DNA from: Roseovarius faecimaris
Lineage (GTDB): Bacteria > Pseudomonadota > Alphaproteobacteria > Rhodobacterales > Rhodobacteraceae
Length of the DNA stretch: 64,000 nt
Direction: 5' to 3'
Assembly: GCF_009762325.1 (NCBI RefSeq)
Contig: NZ_CP034348.1
Span: forward strand, 123,501 to 187,500
The translations under genes were made by a program, and so were the position numbers. Shown here piece by piece: positions 42,706 through 51,431 of the stretch. The notes beneath the pieces are model-generated. The model had not been told where the DNA came from. It saw only the letters and a program-made list of their open reading frames with translations, and made no database searches. Within the stretch, counting starts at the first letter, position 1; each line of letters opens with the position of its first letter.

Positions 42706-43926
42706 ATGAGCCAGTATTTCGATAATCTCGAAACCCAGAGTGCAGATCAGCGTGCTGCGCGGATCGCCACGCTGTTGACTGAACAGATCGCGCGGGCACA
42801 AGCCCTTCCGGGGTATGCTGAAACACTTTCAGGCGTGGAGGCGGCGGGTGTGACCTCGATTGACGCGCTTGCTTCGTTGCCGGTGCTGCGCAAGGCCGAT
42901 CTTAGTCAGGCGCAAAAGGCGTCGGCCCCTTTTGGCGGCTTGACATCGCATGGCGCTGCGGGGTTTGCGCATGTGTTTCAATCACCCGGCCCGATCTATG
43001 AGCCGGGCATGATCGGTCAGGATTGGTGGCGCATGGGGCGGTTTCTCAATGCGTGCGGGGTCGGCCGGGGCGATATCGTACAGAACTGTTTCGGCTATCA
43101 CCTGACGCCGGCGGGCATGATCTTTGAGAACGGCGCACGGGCCGTGGGCGCGGCGGTGCTGCCCGCCGGTACCGGCCAGACCGAGCTTCAGGTTCAGGCG
43201 GCCCACGACATTGGCGTCACGGCCTATGCGGGCACACCGGATTACCTGAAGGTGATCCTCGACAAAGCCGATGAGATGGGCCTGCCCCTCCAAATCACCA
43301 AGGCGGCGGTGGGCGGCGGGGCTCTGTTTCCATCCCTGCGGCAGGAGTATGCAGATCGGGGGATCGCCTGCCTGCAATGTTACGCGACCGCCGATCTGGG
43401 CAATATCGCCTATGAAAGCCCGGCGCAGGAAGGTCTGATCGTCGATGAGGGCGTGCTTGTCGAAATCGTCACGCCAGGCACGGGTGATCCGGTGGCACCG
43501 GGAGAAGTGGGTGAAGTGGTGGTGACCACGCTCAATCCCGATTACCCGCTGATCCGCTTTGCCACGGGGGATCTGAGTGCCGTGCTGGAAGGCGAAAGCC
43601 CTTGCGGGCGCACGAACCTGCGGATCAAGGGCTGGATGGGCCGCGCTGATCAGACCACCAAGATCAAGGGCATGTTCGTGCGGCCCGAGCAGGTGGCGGC
43701 CCTGGTCCAGCGTCATGACGAGATCAAGCGCGCCCGGGTCATTGCCAGCCGCGAGGGCGAGATGGATGTGATGACGGTCAAGATCGAGGCAGAAGGCGGC
43801 GACCCGGAGACTTATGCGGGCGCTGTCAGTGACGTTCTGAAGCTGAAAGGCAAAGTGGAAATCGTCGCGACAGGGTCCCTGCCGAACGATGGCAAGGTGA
43901 TCGAGGATCTGCGCAGCTACGACTGA
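42706..43926 (+). CDS. PaaK-like phenylacetate-CoA ligase family protein with altered P-loop
   Basis: 406 aa from ATG 42706 with AAAAGGAT upstream. It has the phenylacetate-CoA ligase fold: LPVLRKADL, the FGYHLTPAGMIFENGARAVGAAVLP core (split), GTPDYLKVIL, GLIVDEG, GEVVVTTLNPDYPLIRFATGDLS, GRADQTTKIKGMFVRP and a small C-domain. The adenylate-binding SSGTTG loop expected between 'LTSHGAAGFAHVF' and 'EPG' is replaced by QSPGPIY. It may still activate an acid with an unusual loop. It probably works with the importer/acyl-CoA ligase operon located 1 kb away. Confidence 0.85.
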   Translation: MSQYFDNLETQSADQRAARIATLLTEQIARAQALPGYAETLSGVEAAGVTSIDALASLPVLRKADLSQAQKASAPFGGLTSHGAAGFAHVFQSPGPIYEPGMIGQDWWRMGRFLNACGVGRGDIVQNCFGYHLTPAGMIFENGARAVGAAVLPAGTGQTELQVQAAHDIGVTAYAGTPDYLKVILDKADEMGLPLQITKAAVGGGALFPSLRQEYADRGIACLQCYATADLGNIAYESPAQEGLIVDEGVLVEIVTPGTGDPVAPGEVGEVVVTTLNPDYPLIRFATGDLSAVLEGESPCGRTNLRIKGWMGRADQTTKIKGMFVRPEQVAALVQRHDEIKRARVIASREGEMDVMTVKIEAEGGDPETYAGAVSDVLKLKGKVEIVATGSLPNDGKVIEDLRSYD

Positions 43927-44003
43927 AGCGCCAGGACCGGTGCAGGAGCGCATGCTGCATCCCGCGTTCACGCTTCACGGGATGCGGACACAACTCCCTC
44001 GGC

Positions 44004-45251
44004 TTACCGAGCGAAACGACCCGCGTCGAATGGGGCAAGATCCAAATTCGGGCGTTTTCCTGATATCATATCCGCGACCCAGCGCCCGGTCTTGGGCCCG
44101 CCGGTAAGCCCGATATGCTGATGTCCGAAAGCGGCGTGCACCCCGGTGGCGCCGATCTCTCCAATCAGGGGCAGACTGTCAGGGGTGGAGGGGCGAAAGC
44201 CGACCCATTCCTCGGCTGCCTCATAGGTCAGGTCGGGGAAGGCCCATTTGGTAAATTTCTCGATCAGCGCCAGCGGGGCCCGGGATGGCGTACTATCGAG
44301 CCCGCCCAGCTCGACCGTTCCCGCGCAACGAAGGCCAGTCGACATGGGGGTGGCAACAAACTTGCCTTTGGCGATCATCATCGGCGTGCGCGGCATGTCG
44401 GATGGATTGCGAAAATGCAGATGGTGACCGCGCTCCACTTCCAATGGCACTGCCAGTCCAAGCTTGTGCATCAGAGGCTTCGACCAGATGCCTGCCGTCA
44501 GCACGGCCGCGTCACAGGGCAAGTTCCCCTGACTGGTCACGATGCTGCTGATCCTGCCATCCTTCAGGATAAAATCCCGGGCCTCGGCCTGGCGATAGTG
44601 TCCACCTTCGGCCTGCAGAACATCGGCGAGCGCCTGCATGTATCCGCCGGGGTCGAGAATGTGACCGTGCCCCTTGGTCAGAGCGAGGCAGGTGACCTCC
44701 GGATTCAGAATCGGTTCGACCTCCTGCACCGCAGCCCCTTCGATCAGCTCAACGCCGTACCCTGCCTCTTGCCGGATGGTCCAGGTGTATTTGTCTGCGT
44801 CAAAGGCGGCGCGGGATTCGTAGGTGTATATAAAGTCGCTTGGCGCGACGAACCGCGCGGCATCGGTTCCACGCGTCAGCGCCTGATGCTGTGCAAGACT
44901 ATCGCCAAGCAGCGTGTGAAGCGCAGATGACATATGCCGGACACCATCATCATTGGCATGCGACAGAAGTTTGAGAAGCCACGGGATAAGCTTGGGGAAA
45001 TGGCGCCACTGCATAAAGAGCGGGGCGTCGCGATCAGCGAGGTATTTCAGCCCGTTCCGCCCCAGTCCCGGCGTGTTGATCGGGACGATACCCCACTGCG
45101 CCAGAAGCCCGGCATTGCCATAGGAGGCCCCCGCACCAGGGGCATCCTTGTCGATCAGGGTGACTTCGTGTCCGGCCCGGCGCAGCCAGATAGCGGAGCT
45201 CAGCCCGCAAATGCCGGCCCCGATCACGACGATATTCAACGGCGCAGACAT
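44004..45251 (-). CDS. FAD-dependent amino acid oxidase/dehydrogenase (DadA-like)
   Basis: 415 aa. FAD motif NIVVIGAGICGLSSAIWLRRAGHEVTLIDK (split: VVIGAGICGLSSA, HEVTLIDK), YGNAGLLAQWG, then GHILDPGGYMQALAD and a C-terminal AFGHQHIGLTGGPKTGRWVADMI. It resembles D-amino acid dehydrogenase and glycine-oxidase-type enzymes, all of which oxidise secondary or D-amines. It is the second gene of a two-gene operon with the PhyH dioxygenase, under the divergent HutC-type regulator. Substrate not assignable; a hydroxylated or demethylated amine product of the dioxygenase is a guess. Confidence 0.85.
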   Translation of the reverse strand: MSAPLNIVVIGAGICGLSSAIWLRRAGHEVTLIDKDAPGAGASYGNAGLLAQWGIVPINTPGLGRNGLKYLADRDAPLFMQWRHFPKLIPWLLKLLSHANDDGVRHMSSALHTLLGDSLAQHQALTRGTDAARFVAPSDFIYTYESRAAFDADKYTWTIRQEAGYGVELIEGAAVQEVEPILNPEVTCLALTKGHGHILDPGGYMQALADVLQAEGGHYRQAEARDFILKDGRISSIVTSQGNLPCDAAVLTAGIWSKPLMHKLGLAVPLEVERGHHLHFRNPSDMPRTPMMIAKGKFVATPMSTGLRCAGTVELGGLDSTPSRAPLALIEKFTKWAFPDLTYEAAEEWVGFRPSTPDSLPLIGEIGATGVHAAFGHQHIGLTGGPKTGRWVADMISGKRPNLDLAPFDAGRFAR

Positions 45252-45324
45252 GGGCTCTCTCGTTGTCAGTTACCTGCGCCGAGCGTGATCATGTACGACA
45301 CGAAATGGCAAGACCTGCCGAACA

Positions 45325-46194
45325 TCAGCCCATGGCCGCTTGTGCCTGCTGAGCGAAGAAGGACGTGTCGGTCGGTTTTTCGGGAATCTGCATTTCGTAG
45401 GTCGAGCAGCGCACCCGCCCCGAGGCTTCGCCGCGCACCACTTCGTGCATGTATTTGCTGGGAAGGTGGTTCGGGCTCAGCTCGATCGCATCCTCGGCAT
45501 AATAGGTGGCGATATAGAGCGTGCGCGGCCCATCCGAGAGGTTGGGCGCCGAACCATGCAGCAGATTGGCATGCATCAGGCACACCGAGCCTGCCTTGCC
45601 TGTACATTTGATGATGTTGTCCCGGTGCGGCACCATCACATCATCGGATACTGCCCCGGTAAAGACACCATCGTGCCAATGCGAATGGATCGGTCCCTTA
45701 TGGGTGCCGGGCACCACTTCGAGCGGGCCGTTCTCCAGTGTCACGTCGTCGATGAACAGAAGCGCTGTGATCATGTCGTCATTGGTCATCGGCTCAAACG
45801 GGAAATCCTGATGCCATTTCACTTCCGTCGCGGTGCCCGGCAGTTTTGAGTTCACCTTGCCATGATGGAAGCGGATGGCAGGCCCGATCAGTTCGGCGCA
45901 AATATCGACGGTACGCGCGTTGCGCATGATGTCGAGATAGACATCCGAGACTTCTTCGGGAGATTGAACGCGGCGCAGGCCCGGCGTCTCGGCGTTATGT
46001 CCCGGTTGCAGATCGAACCGCGGGCGGCCATCGAGCGTTTCTCCGTAATCGCTGGTATGGGCCCGGCTTTCCTCGACCCAGCCTTCGAAGGTTTCGCGCA
46101 GGGCCTGCAACTGTTCTGCGGTGACCGCATCTTCCACAACCAGCACACCATCGCGCCAGAAGGCGTCTTTCTGATCCTGAGTAAGGGTGGTCAT
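45325..46194 (-). CDS. Phytanoyl-CoA dioxygenase (PhyH) family 2-oxoglutarate/Fe(II) oxygenase
   Basis: 289 aa from ATG 46194 with AGGGAG upstream; the longer frame crosses the operators. The facial triad is visible as KWHQDFPF (H-x-D) and the distal HGSAPN, with the 2-oxoglutarate Arg following in SDGPRTLYIATY. ENGPLEVVPGTHKGP is the PhyH hallmark. Bacterial members hydroxylate small amines, betaines or phosphonates as well as lipids. The neighbour is a DadA-like oxidase and the regulator is HutC-type, so catabolism of an amino-acid-like compound is the best inference. Confidence 0.87.
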   Translation of the reverse strand: MTTLTQDQKDAFWRDGVLVVEDAVTAEQLQALRETFEGWVEESRAHTSDYGETLDGRPRFDLQPGHNAETPGLRRVQSPEEVSDVYLDIMRNARTVDICAELIGPAIRFHHGKVNSKLPGTATEVKWHQDFPFEPMTNDDMITALLFIDDVTLENGPLEVVPGTHKGPIHSHWHDGVFTGAVSDDVMVPHRDNIIKCTGKAGSVCLMHANLLHGSAPNLSDGPRTLYIATYYAEDAIELSPNHLPSKYMHEVVRGEASGRVRCSTYEMQIPEKPTDTSFFAQQAQAAMG

Positions 46195-46221
46195 CTCCAA
46201 AAACTCCCTGTTGACCGAAGC

Positions 46222-46235
46222 CTGGTCTATACCAG
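46222..46235. promoter_or_regulatory. HutC/GntR operator half-palindrome 1
   Basis: CTGGT-CTAT-ACCAG inverted repeat. It shares the GGT-x-TA-x-ACC core with the perfect palindrome 10 bp downstream. Located between phyH (minus) and the divergent regulator gene (plus). Confidence 0.7.
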
Positions 46236-46244
46236 TGCAGATTC

Positions 46245-46258
46245 TTGGTATATACCAG
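46245..46258. promoter_or_regulatory. HutC/GntR operator palindrome 2
   Basis: TGGTATATACCA (46246-46257) is a perfect 12-bp palindrome. Its GTATATAC core fits the GT-x-TA-x-AC site known for HutC-subfamily regulators. With the copy centred ~23 bp upstream it forms two sites about two helical turns apart, overlapping the likely promoters of both divergent genes. Confidence 0.78.
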
Positions 46259-46299
46259 ATTGCATATCTGGCAAGACATTCCTGTGAGAGGACGAAAAG

Positions 46300-47007
46300 A
46301 TGACCACACGCGTCGCCGCCGAACCGCTCTTTCGCCAGATCGTGGAAGATCTGAAGCGGCTGATCGATGAAGGTAACTTGCCGGAGCATGCGCCGCTGCC
46401 CTCGGAACGGGTTGTGGCAGAGCATCATGATGTCAGCCGCATGACGGCGCGCCGGGCGCTGGAGGCCATCGAGGCCGAGGGGCTGGCCTATAGCAAGGAC
46501 AGGCAGGGACGTTTCGTCTCTCCCAGGCGGCTGAATTATGACGTGAACTCGATGGAAAGCTTCGCCGAGCGCGCAGCGCGTGACGGGATCGCAGTGGAGG
46601 CCGAGAGGGTCAGCACCCGGCAGATTCCGGCCTCACCAGAGCGCGCCCGTGCGTTGCAGGTTGAGCCGGGTACAGCCCTGGTGGAAACCTGCCGCCTTTT
46701 TCGCCGTGATGGTCACGCGACCTTTCTGGAAACCGAAACCGTGATCCTGGCCCATTGCGAAGCGCTCGGCGCCGCGCCTCCGCAAGAGCAGCGCTATAGC
46801 CCGCTGGGACATATGGCCGATATCGTGATCCGCATGCGTGCGATGGAGCCGGAAGAGGCGGACCTTCTGGGTGCCATGCCCCACCAGCCCGGGATCGAGC
46901 AGTTGCAGCAGGTGCGTGACGCCGAAGGATTGCTGATCTGCCACGTGCGCCAGATCTGGCGGGGGGAACTTGCGCAATTCTCAGCGCGGGCGCTTCTGGC
47001 GGAGTGA
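46300..47007 (+). CDS. GntR family regulator, HutC subfamily (UTRA domain)
   Basis: 235 aa. Winged-helix DNA-binding domain ~residues 8-72 (PLFRQIVEDLKRLIDEG, LPSERVVAEHHDVSRMTARRALEAIEAEGLAY, split), then the UTRA ligand domain (RQIPASPERARALQVEPGTALVETCRLF, split) to the end. It regulates the divergent phyH-dadA-like operon, probably by derepression on binding a small ligand; the operators listed above lie in the 105-bp gap. Ends in a terminator shared with rpmJ. Confidence 0.9.
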   Translation: MTTRVAAEPLFRQIVEDLKRLIDEGNLPEHAPLPSERVVAEHHDVSRMTARRALEAIEAEGLAYSKDRQGRFVSPRRLNYDVNSMESFAERAARDGIAVEAERVSTRQIPASPERARALQVEPGTALVETCRLFRRDGHATFLETETVILAHCEALGAAPPQEQRYSPLGHMADIVIRMRAMEPEEADLLGAMPHQPGIEQLQQVRDAEGLLICHVRQIWRGELAQFSARALLAE

Positions 47008-47011
47008 CCCA

Positions 47012-47039
47012 AAGAAAAAGCCCCGCCGATTGGCAGGGC
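47012..47039 (-). terminator. Rho-independent terminator of rpmJ (also usable by the GntR gene)
   Basis: On the minus strand, stem GCCCTGCC / GGCGGGGC (one G-U pair) with an AATC loop, followed by TTTTTCTTT. Textbook structure 30 nt after the rpmJ stop; the convergent regulator gene ends 5 bp away. Confidence 0.88.
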
Positions 47040-47068
47040 CCTCTACGTCCGGCGTTGGACGAAATCTC

Positions 47069-47194
47069 TCAGCCCTGGCGGGCTTTGAACCGGCGCTGGG
47101 TCTTGTTGATCACGTAGACGCGGCCTTTGCGGCGCACGACACGGCAATCACGGTGCCGGTTCTTGAGCGAGCGAAGCGAATTACGGACCTTCAT
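47069..47194 (-). CDS. rpmJ: 50S ribosomal protein L36 (zinc-free type)
   Basis: 41 aa: [20 protein letters not shown] then [21 protein letters not shown]. This is the longer L36 variant with a single Cys, lacking the CxxC...C..H zinc ribbon of the 37-38 aa form. The ATG is the internal start of a longer frame; the leading residues have no meaning. It is alone, followed by a strong terminator, with the tRNA-Val gene upstream on the same strand. Confidence 0.96.
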   Translation of the reverse strand: MKVRNSLRSLKNRHRDCRVVRRKGRVYVINKTQRRFKARQG

Positions 47195-47278
47195 GGCTCT
47201 TCTCCTCATCTGTCGCGGCGCGGGCATGGCGGCGCGGGGTTTCTCGGGTGCAGCGGCGCTCGGGCCGTTGCGTGAATA

Positions 47279-47353
47279 TGGTGGGCGATACAAGGATCGA
47301 ACTTGTGACCCCTTCGATGTCAACGAAGTGCTCTACCGCTGAGCTAATCGCCC
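47279..47353 (-). tRNA. tRNA-Val (GAC anticodon)
   Basis: On the minus strand the 75-nt sequence folds as a cloverleaf: acceptor GGGCGAT / ATCGCCC, D-arm GCTC / GAGC, anticodon stem CTTCG / CGAAG around TTGACAT (anticodon GAC), T-arm ACAAG-TTCGATC-CTTGT, discriminator A and an encoded CCA (47279-47281). The only valine anticodon reading GTC/GTT with this loop. Confidence 0.96.
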
Positions 47354-47500
47354 GTAGTTCCGCCGCAGCCTTTGCCCCTAACAAATAGGGGCGCGGAAAA
47401 CCGCGCCGGTCGTTGGGGGTCTATAAAAGGAGTCGGCAGGCTGATCAAGGGCTTTTAGAAAGCCATTTTCAGTCTATGATGACGCGCAACAGGAGAGATC

Positions 47501-48364
47501 ATGCCGAACATCGCATATCATCTGATGCACCCGGAACGCCGCACCACATCCGTGGTCTTTGCCTCGCCCCATAGCGGGCGGGACTATCCGTGGTCTTTTC
47601 TGCGCAAGACGCGGCTGAACGCGCATAACATTCGCAGTTCGGAAGATGCCTTTGTGGACCGGCTGTTTGACTGCGCGCCACAGATGGGGGCGCCTTTCAT
47701 CAAGGCGGGTGCGCCTCGGGCGTTTGTGGACCTCAACCGCAATGTTGACGAACTGGATCCCGCCCTGATCGAGGGGGCGCCCCAAGCCGGGCATAACCCC
47801 CGCGTGACATCGGGCCTGGGTGTCATTCCGCGTGTCGTTGCCAATGGGCAGGCGATCTATTCCGGCAAAATCAGCCTGGACGAGGCGCGGCGGCGGATTG
47901 ATGATTTCTGGCGGCCTTATCATCGGGCGCTGGCCGGGCAGCTTGATCAGGCGCATCTGATGTTTGGTCAGGCGATCCTGGTGGATTGCCATTCCATGCC
48001 GCATGAGGCGATGGACAGTTTCGCGGGCACTGGTGTTCGGCGGCCAGAAGTCGTGATCGGCGACCGCTTCGGCGCATCGGCGCGCGGCGAGATTGTGGAC
48101 CGGATCGAGGCTGCCTTCGTTGCGATGGGCCTGCATGTCGTCCGCAACACCCCCTTCGCCGGAGCCTATATTGCCCAGCATTACGGGCGGCCCAACGCGG
48201 GCCGCCATGCGTTGCAGATCGAGATTGACCGTTCGCTCTACATGAATGAGCAACTCATCCGCCCGAACGGTAATTTCGAGAGCTTCAAGGCAGCGTTGCG
48301 TGAGGTGATCGCCGAGATTGCCGCGATCGGACGGACCTCCACACAGAGATTGGCTGCAGAATAG
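47501..48364 (+). CDS. N-formylglutamate amidohydrolase
   Basis: 287 aa. The family hydrolyses N-formyl-L-glutamate (histidine catabolism) or related N-acyl amino acids. Signatures: FASPHSGRDYP, RSSEDAFVDRL, RAFVDLNRNVDELD, DCHSMPH and the late QHYGRPNAGRHALQIEIDRSLYMNE. Called HutG/FGase type by these motifs. No other hut gene is in the window, so the substrate could differ. Confidence 0.9.
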   Translation: MPNIAYHLMHPERRTTSVVFASPHSGRDYPWSFLRKTRLNAHNIRSSEDAFVDRLFDCAPQMGAPFIKAGAPRAFVDLNRNVDELDPALIEGAPQAGHNPRVTSGLGVIPRVVANGQAIYSGKISLDEARRRIDDFWRPYHRALAGQLDQAHLMFGQAILVDCHSMPHEAMDSFAGTGVRRPEVVIGDRFGASARGEIVDRIEAAFVAMGLHVVRNTPFAGAYIAQHYGRPNAGRHALQIEIDRSLYMNEQLIRPNGNFESFKAALREVIAEIAAIGRTSTQRLAAE

Positions 48365-48410
48365 CGACCGCTCTCCGCGACGCGGGCCGTCATGCCGGAT
48401 GAGCGGCCGC

Positions 48411-49664
48411 TCAGCGCAGTGACCGGCCTTTGCGAATGGCATCCGCCCCGAATTTGCGGCGTATTTCATCCGTTGCACGTTCCGCCCGACTGCGCCGCGC
48501 ACCATCCGGGTCCAGAAGATCGCCGGATCGGTCCGCGTCGCCTTCGGAGACAAGATGGCTCAGGCCCACACCGATCAGCCGGTAAGGGCCGCGCCCCTCG
48601 ACCTGATCGAACAGCCCTCGCGACGTTCGATAGACCGTATCTGCCATCTGCGTGGCATCCCGCAGCGCGAGCCGCCGGGATATCAGGGAAAAATCGGCAC
48701 GTTTGAGCTTGAGCGTGACCACGCGGCCGGCAATTCCCTTGGCTTTGCAACGATCCGCGACCTGTTCTGACAATCGCCACAAATGCCCGTCGAGGATGTC
48801 CGGATCGGATGTGTCCTCGAAGAAGGTCGTCTCTTTCGAGACGGATTTCACCGGCACATTCGCCGAGACACGTCGCCGGTCCTGTCCTCGTGCCAGATGC
48901 CAGAGCCGCTCGCCCATGGATCCGAACCGCGCTGTCAGGTCCTCCCTTTCCCAGCGCAAGAGATCGGCGAAAGTGTGGATACCCGCCGTTTTCAGCGCCG
49001 TTTGTGTCACTTGCCCCACACCCCAGATCAGTCCGACCGGCTTGTCGCGAAGGAAATCGGCCGTCTCTGCCTTGCCAATCACTGAAAAGCCACGAGGCTT
49101 TTCCAGGTCCGAGGCCACCTTGGCCAGAAACTTGTTATGCGACAGGCCTATGGAACCGGTCAGGCCCAGTTCGTCTTTCATGCGCTTGACCAGACGCGCC
49201 AGCATCACCGCAGGCGGGGCCCCATGCAGGCGGGCGGTTCCGGTGAGATCCAGAAAGGCCTCATCAAGCGAGAGCGGTTCGATATCTGGGGTGAGTTCCT
49301 CCATCATGGCGCGGATCTGCTTTGAAACATCCGCATAGACCGACATGCGCGGCTTGATCACTACCGCGTCCGGGCACAGCTTGAGCGCTTTGAACATGGG
49401 CATTGCTGAATGCACGCCGCGTATGCGCGCCACGTAACAGGCGGTCGACACAACCCCGCGCCGCCCGCCGCCGATGATCACGGGCTTGTCCATCAATTCA
49501 GGGTGATCGCGTTTCTCGACACTTGCATAAAACGCATCGCAATCCATATGGGCGATAGACAACTCGAACAGCTCGTCATGCATCAGCACACGCGGGCTGC
49601 GACAAGACGGACAGCGAGGGGCGTCTTCAAACCGGGTCAGGCAATCACGGCATAGGCTTGGCAT
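48411..49664 (-). CDS. dinB: DNA polymerase IV (Y-family) with N-terminal zinc-ribbon extension
   Basis: 417 aa from ATG 49664 (49685 possible). Y-family catalytic motifs IAHMDCDAFYASVEK (first Asp pair) and SLDEAFLD, PIN/HhH region GLIWGVGQVTQTALK and the little-finger domain after residue ~240. Before the polymerase domain are ~30 residues with CRDC and CPSC (Cys 5/8 and 18/21), a probable zinc knuckle not found in E. coli DinB. Error-prone translesion polymerase. Ends with a short basic tail. Confidence 0.92.
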   Translation of the reverse strand: MPSLCRDCLTRFEDAPRCPSCRSPRVLMHDELFELSIAHMDCDAFYASVEKRDHPELMDKPVIIGGGRRGVVSTACYVARIRGVHSAMPMFKALKLCPDAVVIKPRMSVYADVSKQIRAMMEELTPDIEPLSLDEAFLDLTGTARLHGAPPAVMLARLVKRMKDELGLTGSIGLSHNKFLAKVASDLEKPRGFSVIGKAETADFLRDKPVGLIWGVGQVTQTALKTAGIHTFADLLRWEREDLTARFGSMGERLWHLARGQDRRRVSANVPVKSVSKETTFFEDTSDPDILDGHLWRLSEQVADRCKAKGIAGRVVTLKLKRADFSLISRRLALRDATQMADTVYRTSRGLFDQVEGRGPYRLIGVGLSHLVSEGDADRSGDLLDPDGARRSRAERATDEIRRKFGADAIRKGRSLR

Positions 49665-49749
49665 GGCAGGCGGTGTGGTCCGCACGATCTGGGCAATTCA
49701 AGTGGGTGAAGCGGATCAGGCGATCCGATGACAGGTGGGATACTAACCG

Positions 49750-50184
49750 ATGGGCGCGCCCGACAACAGAGACTTCGCAGGGGCCAAACTGGCGTTGTTC
49801 ATCGACGACCGGCTGTTGGTGCTTCGGCGAGATGACAAACCGGGCTTGCCCTGGCCGGGATATCTCGATTTGCCCGGAGGTGGCAAGGAAGCAGGCGAAA
49901 GCCCCGAAGCATGCGTTTTGCGGGAAACGCGTGAAGAGGTGGGCCTGGTCCTGACGAGGGAACAGCTCGTGTGGAAGCGGTTTTATCCTGACGATCCGAC
50001 GCCCGCCTGGTTTTTTGCGGCACATCTGCCGTCTGAGGCCGAAGCAGAGATTGCCCTGGGTGATGAAGGACAGGGCTGGATGCTGATGCCACCCGAGGCG
50101 TATGTCGCCAATCAGGAAGCGGTGCCGCATTTCCGCCTGCGGGTTCGCGACTATCTGGAATTCAGGAACATCCGCACCACGTGA
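49750..50184 (+). CDS. Nudix hydrolase
   Basis: 144 aa. Nudix box GGGKEAGESPEACVLRETREEVG (residues ~40-62; Gx5Ex7REVxEExG). The rest is a single small domain with no extra motifs. Hydrolyses a nucleoside-diphosphate-linked compound, unidentified; MutT-like house-cleaning is possible. Divergent from dinB and convergent with pyrF. Confidence 0.87.
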   Translation: MGAPDNRDFAGAKLALFIDDRLLVLRRDDKPGLPWPGYLDLPGGGKEAGESPEACVLRETREEVGLVLTREQLVWKRFYPDDPTPAWFFAAHLPSEAEAEIALGDEGQGWMLMPPEAYVANQEAVPHFRLRVRDYLEFRNIRTT

Positions 50185-50193
50185 GGCGCGGGT

Positions 50194-50898
50194 TTACGAG
50201 GGGCGTCCCGCCATCTCATCCAGAATGGCCAGCGCCGCGGCGCGCGGATCGGCCTGTGCCCAGATCGGGCGGCCCACCACGATATGATCGACCCCGTCCG
50301 AAATGGCCTGGGCCGGAGTGGCGACGCGCTTCTGATCGCCCAGATCGGCCCCGGCAGGCCGAACGCCGGGGGTAACGATCAACTTGCCTGACGCCTCTGG
50401 CAAGGCACGGATGAGCGCGGCCTCTTGCGGTGAGGCGATCACCCCGTCCGCCCCTGCCTCGAACGCGCGCGAGACACGCTCAAGAACAATCTCCTGCACG
50501 TCGCCCGGTTTGATAAGTGCCCCGTCAAGATCGGCGCGATCCAGCGAAGTGAGCACGCTGACAGCGAGGATCTTTGTGCCTGTCCCCGCAGCCCCGGTCT
50601 TGGCCGCCTCCACCACATAGGGATCCCCGTGCACGGTCAGGAAATCGAGATCGAACTGCACCAGCCCTTGCACCGCCTTTTCCACGGTGATGCCGATGTC
50701 AAACAGCTTCATGTCGAGAAAGATACGCTTGCCATGTCCCTGCTTGAGTTCATTAGCGAGCGCCAGTCCCCCTCCGGTCAGCATGCCAAGGCCGATTTTG
50801 TAGAAGGAAACGGCATCCCCCAGCTGCTCCGCCAGTTGCAGACCCTCCAGAGCGTTCGGCACATCAAGGGCGACGATCAGGCGGTCATCTGCGGGCAT
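50194..50898 (-). CDS. pyrF: Orotidine 5'-phosphate decarboxylase
   Basis: 234 aa from ATG 50898. DRLIVALDVPNALEGLQLAEQL, FYKIGLGMLTGGG, IFLDMKLFDIGITVEKAV (catalytic D-x-K-x-x-D with LDMKLFDI), VTPGVRP and HIVVGRPI are the OMP decarboxylase signatures. Last step of UMP synthesis. No neighbouring pyrimidine genes. Confidence 0.96.
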   Translation of the reverse strand: MPADDRLIVALDVPNALEGLQLAEQLGDAVSFYKIGLGMLTGGGLALANELKQGHGKRIFLDMKLFDIGITVEKAVQGLVQFDLDFLTVHGDPYVVEAAKTGAAGTGTKILAVSVLTSLDRADLDGALIKPGDVQEIVLERVSRAFEAGADGVIASPQEAALIRALPEASGKLIVTPGVRPAGADLGDQKRVATPAQAISDGVDHIVVGRPIWAQADPRAAALAILDEMAGRPS

Positions 50899-51004
50899 GG
50901 GCTCTCTCGTGAAAACGGCGCTGAGGCTGCATAGCCACAACGCCGCATATACGCAAGTTTGCTCTGCCCCGGGTGCTTTGGCCCGGGTGCTTTGGCTCTG
51001 CTGC

Positions 51005-51277
51005 TCAGGCCGCGTGCTGAGGGCGATGATCCAGGGTGCTCTCCGGAGTGATCACCGGCATCCGCAGATGCATCCCCTTGTTGGGCGCGCGGTGCTGACG
51101 CCGCGCCTTTTCGGTCAGCCCACGCGCAATCACGGCAAATTCCGCGGTGATCGGAGCCTTGATATGCACCGGGTAGACAAACAGCTCGCGCTCGTCTTCG
51201 ATGGTCACTTTCGTCTCAAAACACTCGAATTCAGCGTTGTAGTGAATATCGGTCAGCTGGAGCTTATACGTCTTCAT
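51005..51277 (-). CDS. Small conserved-looking protein of unknown function
   Basis: 90 aa: MKTYKLQLTDIHYNAEFECF then ETKVTIEDE... A short beta-rich start (LTDIHYN, FETKVTIEDERELFVYPV) is followed by a basic, Arg/His-rich end (EKARRQHRAPNKGMHLRM). No signal peptide. I do not recognise a family, although the size and codon use are normal for a real gene. It is divergent from clpB. Confidence 0.6.
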   Translation of the reverse strand: MKTYKLQLTDIHYNAEFECFETKVTIEDERELFVYPVHIKAPITAEFAVIARGLTEKARRQHRAPNKGMHLRMPVITPESTLDHRPQHAA

Positions 51278-51431
51278 TGGTCTTCATCCTTCTGCTCGGC
51301 CTCGTTCCCAAGTGCCTGTGGATAACTATGGGGATAAATGGGGATAAGCTTCGGGTTTTACAGGGGGAATCACGAAATTGTTTTCCCTCTGCGAAAATTC
51401 GCTCAAATGCACGTCTCTTTTGCGCTTAACC

